The translations under genes and the position numbers were made by a program. The notes below the pieces were generated by a model. That model did no database searches and was not told the origin of the DNA. It was given only the letters and a program-made list of their open reading frames with translations. A stretch of DNA of 64,000 nt, from the NCBI GenBank assembly GCA_036873135.1, contig JAPTYO010000004.1:1546322-1610321 (forward strand). Reading direction: 5' to 3'. The stretch comes from Clarkia xantiana subsp. parviflora. Lineage: Eukaryota; Streptophyta; Magnoliopsida; Myrtales; Onagraceae. Shown piece after piece: positions 31,847 through 42,715 of the stretch (the first letter of the stretch is position 1; each line of letters begins with the position of its first letter).

Positions 31847-33241
31847 AACCAATGGCCTAACCCTTGATTGACTCTATTTTAGGATGGTATGACACGCGCA
31901 ATTTGAAACCGGGGTTTTACCTTCTTGTCTGGATGCTTGCTTACCCATGGATGCGTGCCTCTGACTCTGCCCCCTGCCTTATGAGATAGAGGAATTGTAA
32001 ACGTCAGAGTAACACGGACGTGTGCCTAGGCACGCGTCCGTCTGAGGTGGGAATAATAAACCTATCTTTGCCACAGGCGTATACTCAAAAAATACATGCT
32101 CGCATAGGAATGCAATTATGAATGCAACTAAGTGACTTATGCTTCAATTTCATGCCGGGATAAGTCTAAGTGAAGAAAAATTAATTTTGGTCCGAAATTT
32201 TTCTAAGTATGGGATACTAGAAAATATGCCTATAGGATGTTAACTAGGAGTGAACATGGATACATCATGAACATGAGGATGTGTACTAGCATACATGCAA
32301 GTAGGAACATAAGGATGGGAGTGAGTAGAGACATGCTGCGATTGTAGTCATGAATGTATGCATGAATATATGGCGGCCACGTGCATGGACGTCTAAATGT
32401 TTGAACACATGGGAGTGTGTATGTGAGCACGCATATGAGTGCAAGCATGAACATGTATGTATGCATGGACGGGTTGTGAGTATGAGCATGAGTGATGACA
32501 TTGATGTACCTGTAGATGTTAGTCATGAATATGAGCATAAGTGCAAAGGTGAGAGCATAGACCTCTCCTTTACTTGAGGGTGGGAACTCTGCCACTCAAT
32601 GGGACACAACGTTCCGCCTCCCTCATACTAGCGTGAGCATTGTCCATTAATCTCGACCTTCGGCACGTGTAACATTTCTCCTTCATTCGTTGGAGCGTGT
32701 GTATAGCTCTTGACCTTTACCCTGCAATTTGTTCCCCATAAAAGTGAGGGTGAAAAAGATTACAAGCTTTCTTCTTACCGCCGCGAGCGAAGGGGTCTAT
32801 TGACATGTGTTAAGGGTTGACCCTTCCTTCGGATGTGCTGGAGCGTTGCTCCATTTGGGGAAACTGAAAGTTCGCCCTCTTCCCTTGGTGTTAAGGTTGC
32901 CCCCGTAGTAGGCGTATCTCGCCCCTCCATGAGTAAGGGTCGATCTTTGCGTTGGTTGCTCGTATAGATGACTCACTTTTTGGGAAGCTTTCTTCTTCAG
33001 ACAGGGAGACCTTGAAGATCGTTTTCCAAGGTAGTCAGACCAAATCTGACCGTCCATTGAATCAGATGAGAGGGAAGGACCCTCTAGTTCTGCTTATCAG
33101 GCCTAGAAATTTTCTAAGTCAGGGGTGGTTGCTAATGCTTCCAGTATGTTCTTTTTCCCTTATCTTTTCTTTGTGATATACTTATGATTGTTCTCATGCT
33201 GCTTCCTTCTTGTTGTTAGAGCGTTCTTCCCTGGTTACCGA

Positions 33242-33730
33242 ATGGTTCTTGTGGTGGGTGAGAGTTCAAGTCAATCTAAATCCGAGGCGCGGAAACCTGA
33301 CTCTGAGGTCGGGCCCTCGGCTGCCAAGGAGAAGGAAACCGCGAGAGGCTCTCCTTCAAGTGCCCCCTTGCTGACTCCCTCCCCTGATAAGGAGGTAGTG
33401 GTTGAAGAGACGACCTCTTTGCTAGACAAAAGGAAACAACCTGTGGCTGGCGATGGGGTGATCATAGGTCTTGATGTCTCTTCTATATCCCCTGCCCCCC
33501 AGCCGAGGGGCCGAGTCTCAAGTTTATTTCATCTTCATGTAGATTTGACGACTTTTGAAAGTGTTTTTGTATTTCCTATGGGTTATGTTATTAACCCCTG
33601 CGTTGAAGATTTTTCTTTCGGTGATGGGTGTGATCATCACCTTTCACTGAGGTTCCTTTCTCTTGCCATGGCTCTGATTAAGATAGCAAATTCTTGCTTT
33701 GGAGTTTGGTGGAGACTGCTCTTGAGTTAG
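33242..33730 (+). other. Antisense open frame inside the LTR element
   Basis: A plus-strand frame of about 160 codons (starting MVLVVGESSSQSKSEARK) runs opposite to the element. The N-terminal half is rich in Ser, Pro, Glu and Lys; the C-terminal half is hydrophobic (FPMGYVINPC, LRFLSLAMALIKIANS). Further short plus-strand frames flank it (32,952-33,176 and 33,694-34,035), which may be exons or decayed parts of one ORF. It lies between the tandem arrays and the 3' LTR, where Tat-lineage elements carry antisense ORFs. No domain recognised, and expression is not shown. Confidence 0.4.
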
Positions 33731-34046
33731 CCTCTACTAGGATCGTAGTTGTGATCGTTGTGGGATCGTTTTGTTATATGCCCTCAATAGTGCTTGTCGT
33801 GATTCTTTGCTTCATGGTTGATTTCGTGAGATATGGAGGTTGTCTTCATAATGAGGACGTCTCCTTCCTAGTATCACCCAGTGGGTTGAAATATAAGTGC
33901 CTACCTTTGATGAGCGTACGAAGGGTGTTGTTTTTCCTTTTTCTTGAACCTCCTCCTGAGGCTAGGCGTAGCCTTTTGATGTTCGTGGTCGGGATGGTGT
34001 CTTTACAATGCATGTCTTTGACAGATGTTTTATGACGTGCTGTCAT

Positions 34047-34260
34047 GATAATCACTTCGGGGTATGTGGACGTGATAGCCACTTCGTGATGTGTCGGAGT
34101 GATAGCCCTTCTGTAGTGTGTGGACATGATAGCCACTTCAGGATATGTGGACATGATAGCCACTTCAAGGTATGTGGACATGATAGCCACTTCAAGATAT
34201 GTGGACATGATAGCCACTTCCGTGTATGTGGACATGATAGCCACATCACGATGTATGGAG
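34047..34260 (+). repeat. 27-bp tandem array, about eight units
   Basis: Unit GATAGCCACTTCAGGATATG plus TGGACAT. Inner units are almost identical and outer ones diverge. Because 27 is a multiple of three, long repeats such as HDSHFRVCG (+) or VAIMSTYLE (-) appear in translation; these are shadows of the array. Confidence 0.9.
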
Positions 34261-34887
34261 TTGTGCTTTAGTATTCCTTTCTCGTTGGAGAGCCTTTATT
34301 GCTATAGCTGCCTTATGTTTAGGCTATGTTTGTTGGGTTAGGTCCCGATGTCTCGTCTTGTCGGATGTTGTATCCTTTATGCTCTTTAGATGTCTCCTTC
34401 ATGAGTTGTGCTTGACGATGTTCAAGTCTGATACGAGTATAGGTCACGCGAGGGCGACATGCATGACAATAACATTTGTCGGAGGTTGGTTTGTGTGGCT
34501 TGTAAGGCAATTCCTCTTTTTGATGGGTCGAGTTTATTTTGAGAGCCTTGAACCTTGGATTTCATGTCTTTGCTATCCTCCTTGGTGGTGTTGGGTTCCT
34601 TTGGGATACTTTTCTTGACTTGTGATATGGATGGTAGGATAACTCGTTACTTTTCATGATAACCTCTTGTGCTTCTGTGTATGATCCTTTGGTGATGGAC
34701 TTGTCCCTTGTATATGCTTTCCTTTCTTTATCTTTCTTTTGTGCTTTCCTTCACATCATACCTGCTATCTCATCAAGAAAAAACATTATGTGTTCTTTAT
34801 ACAACCTTACTTTAAGATTACTTTCTCATGGGATCCTTCTGAGCATGGTGTGATGATCTCTTCTGATACCCCTTACACGGTATACGT

Positions 34888-35660
34888 TGTACTGTTAGAC
34901 CAAAGATACGCTCTTGGTGGGCGTCGAAAACTGTTCACGAGACAGGCTTTCGGATGGCACTTAACGTTTCACAGGATAGGCTCCCGGAGGGCTCAGGTTA
35001 GTCCAAAGATACGTTCCTGATTGGCGTCGAAATCTGTTCACGAGACAGGCTCTCGGACGACACTTAACGTTTCACAGGATAGGCTCCCGGAGGGCACAGG
35101 TTAGTCCACCGATACGTTCTTGACGGGTGTCAAAATCTGTTCACGAGACAGGCTCTCGGACGGCACTTAACGTTTCACAGGATAGGCTCCCGGAGGGCTC
35201 AGGTTAGACCAAAGATACGCTCCTGGTGGGCGTCGAACTGGTAGTTTGAAATCTACCTCAAGATACGCTCTTGGGGGCGTCGAACTGGTAGTGTTTTTTC
35301 TACCTCAAGATACGCTCTTGGGGGCGTCGAATCTGGTAGGTTGCAAATCTACCTCAAGATACGCTCCTGGGGGCGTCGAAATTCGTAGTTTTTGGAAACC
35401 ACTCTCAAGATACGCTCTTGGTGCGTCGAAGGTCGTAGTGTATAAACTACTCTCAAGATACGCTCTTGGGGGCGTCGAAGGTCGTAGTATGAACACTACT
35501 CTCAAGATACGCTCTTGGGGGCGTCGAAATTCGTAGTTTTTGGAAACCACTCTCAAGATACGCTCTTGGTGCGTCGAAGGTCGTAGTGTATAAACTACTC
35601 TCAAGATACGCTCTTGGGGGCGTCGAATCTGTTCGCGGGATAGGCTCCCGGAGGGCTCAT
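34888..35660 (+). repeat. Compound tandem array inside the LTR element
   Basis: Three units of about 106 bp (34,888-35,205) contain AAGATACGCTCTTGGTGGGC and, at the end, CACAGGATAGGCTCCCGGAG. They are followed by about eight units of 47-51 bp (to about 35,610) that keep only the first part, CAAGATACGCTCTTGGGGGC plus GTCGAA, then a small inverted repeat (GTAGTGTATAAACTAC and variants). The last unit joins the short-unit head to the long-unit tail (ATAGGCTCCCGGAGGGCTCA). Unequal recombination between the two unit types explains this. Confidence 0.85.
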
Positions 35661-36886
35661 AATATTACCTTATCTTGTGTCCCTTCTCATGTATGGTGCA
35701 TTTTTTGTATGCTTTTCGAGTCTTTACTTGACTTCTCCTTCTACGATATTGCCTGTTACCACGCTTTTTCTTCAATGTGGGAGATCACCTTTCGAGGGCG
35801 ATGTTTGTGTGTTGCCAACTTAGGACGAGTTCGTATAGGGAGTTGAGGATGTTTTCCTCTATAGGATGTTGGGAGTGCTCAACTTATTTTTGTAAGTGAG
35901 CCTTCCATCTTGTGATCTTTCCCAGAAACTTGACCTTATAGGTGCCCTTTGAGATTGAGAAATCTGTTTCTTGTGCATCTCTTGATTGGCGACGGCCTTT
36001 TACGGATTCTTCTAGTGGTCCACCTGTGTACATATATACCACGGAGCCTGAAGGCGTCCGGTATGGTCTTTCTTGGAAAACATGTTGATATCAAGTATCA
36101 AAATATACCCCTTTTAGGGAGTTGACTTGTTATGCAGTTAAATTAAATAAGAGGATATGGGAAGGATATGAGTGTGGGGGGTTGATACCCCTTGCTTCCT
36201 TGGTAATGTAGCTGTCTTCCTCCAGTAGTCTGTGTGTATTCCTTCCACTTGAGGAATATAAGGTCGCATCCTTGCAAGGCGGACTAGGTGGAGATGTATC
36301 CTTCATGTATGCTATGTGTGATCTCACTCCACTATGTCTCTCCATGAGACTTCCCATTGTAGTAGCTATGTACTAACATGGTATGGTATTCTATGAGTCC
36401 CCTGTTCAAATTCTTGTCTTTTCGACTGCTCCCCTGTCCTAGGGGGATGTGTGCCAAGGGTTGTAATGCATGAGGGGTTTGGACCTGTCGTGCTGTATCA
36501 TGGGTAGGTGGTTGCCTTGTTGTGTTGTTGGGACTATGTCCCTCTCTTTTAGCTTTCCTTGATATGTCCCTTAGTCATGTCTGTAGGGATACGGACTGTA
36601 TGTGTACATTGCCAGGGTGGATGTTGGAACTCCTATATCCTTGTTGGTCTGGCGTGTATGTCCTCCCTTAATGCGGTGTATGTCCCTGTTGGGGTACTTG
36701 GTTGAATCCATGCCTCCTTGGAGGTCTTACCTGTCTATCTGCCCCCAGAGGGGTGTATGCCCTGGCATCCTACTGTGTCTGTTGCTGCCTTGGAGGCACA
36801 GACTGCTGCCTTCCCCCTGGGGGTGGCCTTTGGTTGTCTCTCCTTTGTTCTCCTCGTTGCCCTGTTCGAGGGTGCGAGTGGCGTTC

Positions 36887-37430
36887 TTACGTTGGAATTT
36901 GCTCCTCTTCATGAGCTTCTTCTCCTTCCTGTCGGAGTTGCCTTTCCTGTCTATTCCTTAGGGTCTCTCTGTAAGTTAGTACCTCGTCCGAGGCGCTCAT
37001 CAGCCCTGGAGTCACTGTATGTGCTCCCTGTGTGTATGCCGGCCTTGTGTTGGTTGTGTGGGCACGATTGTCGTTCCTTTGAGTCAGTATTCCATATGGG
37101 TACCCTTGAGGTTGTACCTCATAGTGGTATCCCTGTGGAGGTGCCGTGTATTGGGATGGCACTTCTTGTTGCCCCCAGTCCCTGTGGCTTCCTAGTCAAT
37201 GGAGTTGAAGCTGTGGAAGCCTCCTAGCCAGCTGGGCGTGAAGGTTCTCCTCCCTGCTTGTTAGGCTGGGGTGCCTGTGGGGTTACCTGAGACTCTGGGT
37301 GTGCAGACTGTTTCTCTGGGTTAGGCAGCCTTGCTGGAGGTATAGGCTGTCTTTCTTGCCTATTGCCCCCAGGTGGGCGATTATCTCTAGACACTAAGTT
37401 GTTCGTCTTCGCTCTCGTGATTGTCAGGCT
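36887..37430 (-). pseudogene. Broken gag-like region of the LTR element
   Basis: Reading away from the PBS on the minus strand, fragments such as NNLVSRDNRPPGGNRQERQ and, after stops and a frame change, YRETLRNRQERQLRQEGEEA (frame 36,887-37,162) have the Gln/Arg/Pro-rich composition of gypsy gag starts. No zinc knuckle, protease or polymerase follows. The assignment rests on position next to the PBS and composition only. Confidence 0.4.
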
Positions 37431-37442
37431 TTCTGTTCGAAG

Positions 37443-37458
37443 CCCACAGACGGCGCCA
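37443..37458 (-). other. Primer binding site (tRNA-Asp-like)
   Basis: On the minus strand TGGCGCCGTCTGTGGG begins two nt after the 5' LTR. The first nine bases complement the 3' end expected of plant tRNA-Asp, and this PBS is typical of many plant gypsy elements. It fixes the element's orientation and makes 37,461-38,549 the 5' LTR. Confidence 0.8.
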
Positions 37459-37460
37459 AG

Positions 37461-38549
37461 TGTTAGGTTATAAAGTCTAGGTCAACGGGTCGTCAATCTA
37501 GAATTTATCTCCCACTAATGAAATGTCGGGTTCACTGTTCCTGGGACTAGTCATTCTGATACATGCCCTTCTGCTCCCTTGGGGTAGTCGTTCTGATATA
37601 TATCCTTCTCTTCTCTCCTTCTGACCTCCTTTCCTTCTCTCCTTCTGACCTCCTTTCCTTCTCTCCTTCTGACCTCCTTTCCTTCTCTCCTTCTGACCTC
37701 CTTTCCTTCTCTCCTTCAGACCTCCTGAGGCTTGTACTTCTTACCCCTGGGGCTTGTCCTACTGCTCTATGCTCTTCTGCTTCCTTGGCTCTCTTCTCCT
37801 TGCCACCCTGCAAGAGGGGCAATACCAGGCACAGAGGGGGGGTGGTGCCTGATGAACCCTCTCCGATGCCTAAGTCAGTACAGTTTTAGAGAGATAAAGC
37901 TAGAGAGATGTCAGAGCAAAATTGTGCAACTTGCCAAGATGATCAAATGAGTTGTGAAGGTGGGGTATTTATAGGCAACGGTGTCATTAAAGTGGCTTAA
38001 TGACATCGTTAACCTTTAAACACAATTAGTTAACCTTTAAGCACATAATTAAGACCTTAGGATTCGGAGAAGGTAGGCGGAGTGGACCGAGTGTGGGAGT
38101 CCGAAAATGGTGCCGGGGCCCTTGGGGGGAGGAGAAATCTGACCCCCAGGGGTAGGGGTTGGGTGAGGGCACCCAACCCCTCCTAGGGAGGATGGGGTTG
38201 GCCAACCCCATCCCCCCTAGGGGAGATCGGGTTGGCCGACCCGATCTCTCCTAGGAGAGATCGGGTTGGCCGACCCGATCTCTCCTAGGAGAGATCGGGT
38301 TGGTCCACCCGATCTCCCCTAGGGGAGATCGGGTTGGCTGACCCGATCTCCCCTAGGGGAGGTCGGGTGTGGCCACCCAACCTCACCTAGGTGAGTCTGA
38401 CTGGGCCGGACGAGCGCTTCGGCCTCGTCCGAGCCGTTGGTGTTTTCGCGAAGGGTTCGGGTTGAAGTTTCGATTTACAATCATTAATGGGACGATAAAA
38501 ATACAACGGTTTGGAAGTCAACGGGTTCAAATTGGGCGTATATCCATCA
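37461..38549 (-). repeat. 5' LTR (minus-oriented element)
   Basis: 1,089 bp. It differs from the other LTR mainly by five rather than six 24-bp CT units and four rather than one copy of the 34-bp AGAGATCGGGTTGGCCGACC-type palindromic unit (38,200-38,370); otherwise I noticed only about three substitutions. The promoter TATA box is CTATAAATA on the minus strand (37,966-37,974), about 500 bp before the PBS. Confidence 0.9.
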
Positions 38550-38554
38550 GTATT

Positions 38555-39385
38555 ATACCAATTTTTTTTTTAAAAAAAAAATGCACCAAAATCTAAGTTT
38601 GACCAAATATAATATACCAAAAAGCTTATGCTTTGCTGATCGAACCGAGCTCAAACTCGTTGAGTATAAAATGAAGTAAAACTTGACCTTGAAAAAAATA
38701 AGGTTATGTCAAAATTCAACGTGACGTGAAGTAAAATGATTCGAATGTAACCGAATTTGTTAGATATTTGACTTATGTTAGAAAAGTTGACTTCGGCTTC
38801 AAAGCATTTGGATTGGTTGGGTGGCTTGGGCTTACTGTAGTTGTCTCTCGGTAAACCAATAGCATTGAAGTCAGTTGCAAAAGCCACTTACTCTATTTTC
38901 ATCACCAGAAAAAATCATTACTTTTTCTTTTAATTATTTATATTTATTTTATATTTGTATATATAGCTTTTTTAATAAATAAATTAATTAAGCTCCTCCT
39001 AATGATCAATCGATGCACGGGTGGTCCACTCTTTCATCAGAAACAAATGTAAAAACAAAAAATAATCAATTAATTGGCAAGATAACTTCTTATGATTAGT
39101 ATTAAATATTAAAACAACATTTCAATTCTCAAGTTCTTTTAAAATTGATTGAAATTGGTTGGACTTAGAACATCAAGTTAGGGGAAATTTGTCCTTTTAG
39201 TAATAAATAAATAGACGCATGTTTTTTTTTTTTTTTTTCTCTTTTAAATAATCAGTTTTGAGTTTATATTATATATATAAAATTGAGGTTCGGGATGATA
39301 AGAGGTATTATAATAATATACATAATATTATCCTACCATTGTCTTTTAACAAGAGGTTCAGTTCAAAATTCCCTTATACTGAAAA

Positions 39386-39416
<31 letters not shown>

Positions 39417-39887
39417 TATTAATGAATTTTACCTCTATAAATTATGGACTATTTTGATACAAAAGTGAATTATTTTAAGTATGAAATAATCATGTTAATT
39501 GAATACCCTCTTCTGATATAGTCCCGATTTTGTGGGGAAATGTGATTTAATATTTAAAGTACTACCACCAGCTAATTATGAAAACATAATTGTGAACCGA
39601 CAAGGAGTTGCATTCTGAACCGACTAGTCCGAACCGATCCAAATTGGTTCGATCATTTTAATCGACCCGACTCAATCTTACTTTTTAAAATTTCAGGCCA
39701 AATCAATTCCATTTTTTTATCGTTTGAACCAGCGAATCAACATCGGTTTATCAGACTCAACCCGATTTTCACCCGTAAAAAACTGTTTTATGGTACATTA
39801 TGAATTTATGATGATTTAATAAAATCAGACCGCCAGTGTGGTCGGTTTATAGGTCGACAGTTGATTCGGTATTAAATACATTGCCAT
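38555..39887. other. AT-rich intergenic DNA
   Basis: No gene recognised. A TA microsatellite lies at about 39,392-39,419, and a stretch with AACCGA/TCGGTT words at 39.6-39.8 kb resembles the CCGGTT-rich repeat at 12.9 kb. Confidence 0.5.
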
Positions 39888-40120
39888 CGGTAGTGGTTGA
39901 CTAGTGGTTAAGAGTGGTTACTCTGATGTGGTTTGACTTCAAATTCTCAAGTTCGAAACTCATCGGAGAGTCACCTCACGCTGACCTAATTAAAATATTA
40001 CGTCATGTATGACCTACTTTTTGTGTCAGGTATAAGAGGAAATTAGTAGAATTAAACTTAATGAGCCAACATTTTCACTATATTAGGTTGTTGGTTGCTT
40101 ACGTTCAGAGACGAATCTAG
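39888..40120 (+). mobile_element. tRNA-derived SINE, family 2, second copy
   Basis: An A-box-like TGACTAGTGGTTAAGAG is followed by the B box AAGTTCGAAACTCATCGG. The body contains ATATTACGTCATGTATGACC and AGAGGAAATTAGTAGAATT, matching the order in the copy at 29,056 (TCATGTATAA, AAAGTGAGTAGAA). Same orientation as that copy. Confidence 0.65.
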
Positions 40121-40340
40121 ATAGTGTAATATGAGGTCACATGACATCGCTTAACTCGCTCGAGCTAAAGAGAAAAATTATTAATTATCGATCAGAACCC
40201 ATATAATAATTTTATGGAACTCCATAAAAAATTTGAAAGCCAATATCAACAAATATTGCTTAGCAGTCTAGTTCGTTTTATGTGCACATATTAATTACCT
40301 TATCCATGATTGAATTCCCACCCGACACACTTTCACCTGT

Positions 40341-40374
<34 letters not shown>
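40341..40374 (+). repeat. (AT)n microsatellite
   Basis: Uninterrupted AT run in the gene desert; no other feature between here and the Helitron end at 40,886. Confidence 0.9.
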
Positions 40375-40377
<3 letters not shown>

Positions 40378-40885
40378 CTGCTCCAGGTTTTATCAACTAA
40401 ACCAGATTAATTAGTATTATTATTTTTGTTGCCTTATTTAATATATTTTATTTCGTTATTGATTTTTCTATTTTTATTAAACTATGTTATTTAAGTTTTT
40501 TTTATTAGCTTTTGTGAAAATTCTATATAAATACACATATACAATTTGTTAATTCCCTATTAGATGTTTTATGATACTATTTACAAATAGTAAACTATGT
40601 TAGATAATATTGTAATTTGTAACAAGAATTGTAATTGTTAGTATTAAGTTTTTAAATTGATTATTAAATTTAAAAATATTTTAATAGGATTTTATGAATA
40701 GAGTTTTCAAGAAGACATAAAAAAAATAAAAATAAAAACAATTATAATAAGCAAATCTATTTAACAAGAGTTTCGTTAGATGCTAATAATTTGGAAGAGT
40801 CTTAAGTTAATCTAAAACTGGAGCCTAATCCTTTTTTTCTTTTTTTACTGTCTATTGGCAATAATTTCACTTGTTATTACTACAA

Positions 40886-42580
40886 CTAGGTGCCGTCCCC
40901 GCGCTACGCGCGGGTTGACTTATTATATACGTATAATTAACACAATAATGTAAAAAAAAATTTCTTCTGCAGATCACTATCCATAAATTAATGTTTTTTT
41001 TACTAAAAATATATTTAACCATATTATTATTAACATAATAAAAATCGTAAAAAAATCAATCGTTACTAACTTTTAATTAATTAGATAATAAATAAATTAT
41101 TAAAAAGTTAAATTGAATTTGAATACCCATTTTTAGACCCTCAAAGTTTTGTTCCCCAATTTTTTTGTTTATTTATTTTTATTGTTAATTGGGGGAATAA
41201 AACAATGTAAAAATTTCGAGTCTAAAACTGGAAGTGAAATTTACTTTTTATTTTTAATAATATTCTAATTTAATTGGAACTCTATAAATTTAGATACAAA
41301 ATATTGAAACAATTAATTAAAGTTTCTATTTAAATCTATTTCGCTATGTAAGCAATATATATATAAACAAAGAAATAAATAAATTTATTACAAATGTAGT
41401 AAGGATAGTTTCATAATTAAAATATGAAAGTTTTAGAAACGTTCTCTTAGGTTAAATTAATTAATTATACTCTTAATTAATTAATATATTTAAAACACTA
41501 AATAAATCTAATATATATATAATTAATTAACTAAAAATACTAAACGTTTGTTAACCGTTTTCATATATAAAATATAGGTGTTGAACCCGTGCGGAGCTCG
41601 GTCGTGTGAAAAATAAAATAAAATTATACAGCTTAATAATAAAAAAAAAATTGAAAAATAAAAAATTATACAAATTTTGAAAAAGAAAAAAAATTATACT
41701 TCATGTACATTTGATTGAAACTTAACTAAATCACTATATGTATCCACCGAGTATATTTAAATTCCATATATATACTCATTATAATCTGTAGCCTGTATGT
41801 CGTATTATTATAATGTAAAACTGAGCTAAACCACTCATAGCATTGGAAAGCATTATTATTATAACATGTAAAACACTTTGACGATACTTATATATTTAAA
41901 TAAAACTGGTATTGGAAATTTGGATTGTTCTACGTTATATACAATATCGAGAGATTTTAGATTTGAAATATTATGACCAACACATTATTGTTTATACTCT
42001 CAATTTCTAAACTACGGAGATTACTTATTTGTATATATATACACATTTTTATACTCTCAATTTCATATATAATTGAATAGGCTTGTGTAGGGCTGACAAT
42101 TCGTGCTGCCGTGCGGGTTCGTGTCGTGCCAGGTTTGTGTCATGTTTTGGGGGTCAGTCTAAATACGGCCTAACATGAAAAGCCGACACAAATACTTATT
42201 GTAAATTGAATAAAAAAATTAATATTTAACCATTTTATTTAAAATATCGTGTTATATCGTGTTATCGTGTCATGCCGTGACAGTAATACCAAACATAAAT
42301 CCGTAATTTTCATTGTCGTATTCGTATTGGCCCATCGTGTCGAGCACAAATTGCCAACCTAGGCTTGTGTAGTAATAATATTTAGCCCTATTCACATTTA
42401 GCCCAACCCAATTATAGCATGTTTATTTTTTTGGCCAATAACATCTGTTAACTAAACTATAAAGAGACATAAATAGGATGATGATGTGGCAATCTAGAAG
42501 AGCTCTTTCAAGCTGATGTGTCAATTCCATATACTCTCTTTATCTCTCCTATTGCCTTATATAATATATAGATAGATAGA
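40886..42580 (-). mobile_element. Non-autonomous Helitron 1
   Basis: On the minus strand the 3' end has the hairpin CCCGCGCGTAGCGCGGGG, then about nine nt, then CTAG followed by T; plus-strand CTAG is at 40,886-40,889. The 5' end reads TCTATCTATCTATATATTAT on the minus strand (to about 42,580) and is followed by T on the plus strand, fitting insertion between A and T. The TCTA repeats make the exact 5' base uncertain by multiples of four. No Rep/helicase frame. A hAT MITE (42,088-42,361) is nested inside. Confidence 0.7.
42088..42361. mobile_element. hAT-type MITE, copy 3 (intact, 8-bp duplication)
   Basis: 274 bp, starting TAGGGCTGACAATTCGTGC and ending TTGCCAACCTA, bracketed by the 8-bp direct repeat GGCTTGTG (42,080-42,087 and 42,362-42,369). 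This copy defines the family seen also at 2,271 and 19,546. It inserted into Helitron 1, so it is younger than it. Confidence 0.8.
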
Positions 42581-42715
42581 TCGTGGAGTGGTTTTTTTTT
42601 TCATGAATATTGTGAAGAAGAAGTGGAATAAATGATCTTCCTAAATGATTTCTTAGTTTGTTAAATTAAAAGACATGTGTTTAATAGTACTGATAATTAA
42701 GTTATTATAGATATA

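Larger units (their letters stand above)
30822..38549 (-). mobile_element. Complete non-autonomous LTR retrotransposon (Ty3/gypsy, possibly Tat-lineage)
   Basis: 7,728 bp bounded by LTRs of 1,011 and 1,089 bp, starting TGTTAGG and ending CCATCA, with target duplication GTATT (30817-30821, 38550-38554). A PBS, a PPT and the LTR TATA box all read on the minus strand, so the element is minus-oriented. No protease, reverse transcriptase or integrase is visible; only a broken gag-like stretch near the PBS, two tandem-repeat regions and an antisense frame occupy the interior. Tat-lineage elements are known for a tRNA-Asp-type PBS, internal tandem repeats and an antisense ORF near the 3' LTR, which fits, but lineage cannot be proved without pol. 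The LTRs are nearly identical apart from repeat number, so the insertion is recent. Confidence 0.88.

Noticed and set aside
33846..34271. Repetitive proteins VAIMSTYLE (-) and HDSHFRVCG (+)
   Set aside because: Shadows of the 27-bp tandem array inside the LTR element.
34888..35660. CRISPR-like or PPR/LRR-like repeat gene
   Set aside because: Units are contiguous DNA repeats inside a retrotransposon; frames shift between units because unit lengths vary (47-51 bp).
30822..38549. Plus-strand orientation of the LTR element
   Set aside because: No PBS after the left LTR and no PPT before the right LTR on the plus strand, whereas both are perfect on the minus strand together with the LTR TATA box.
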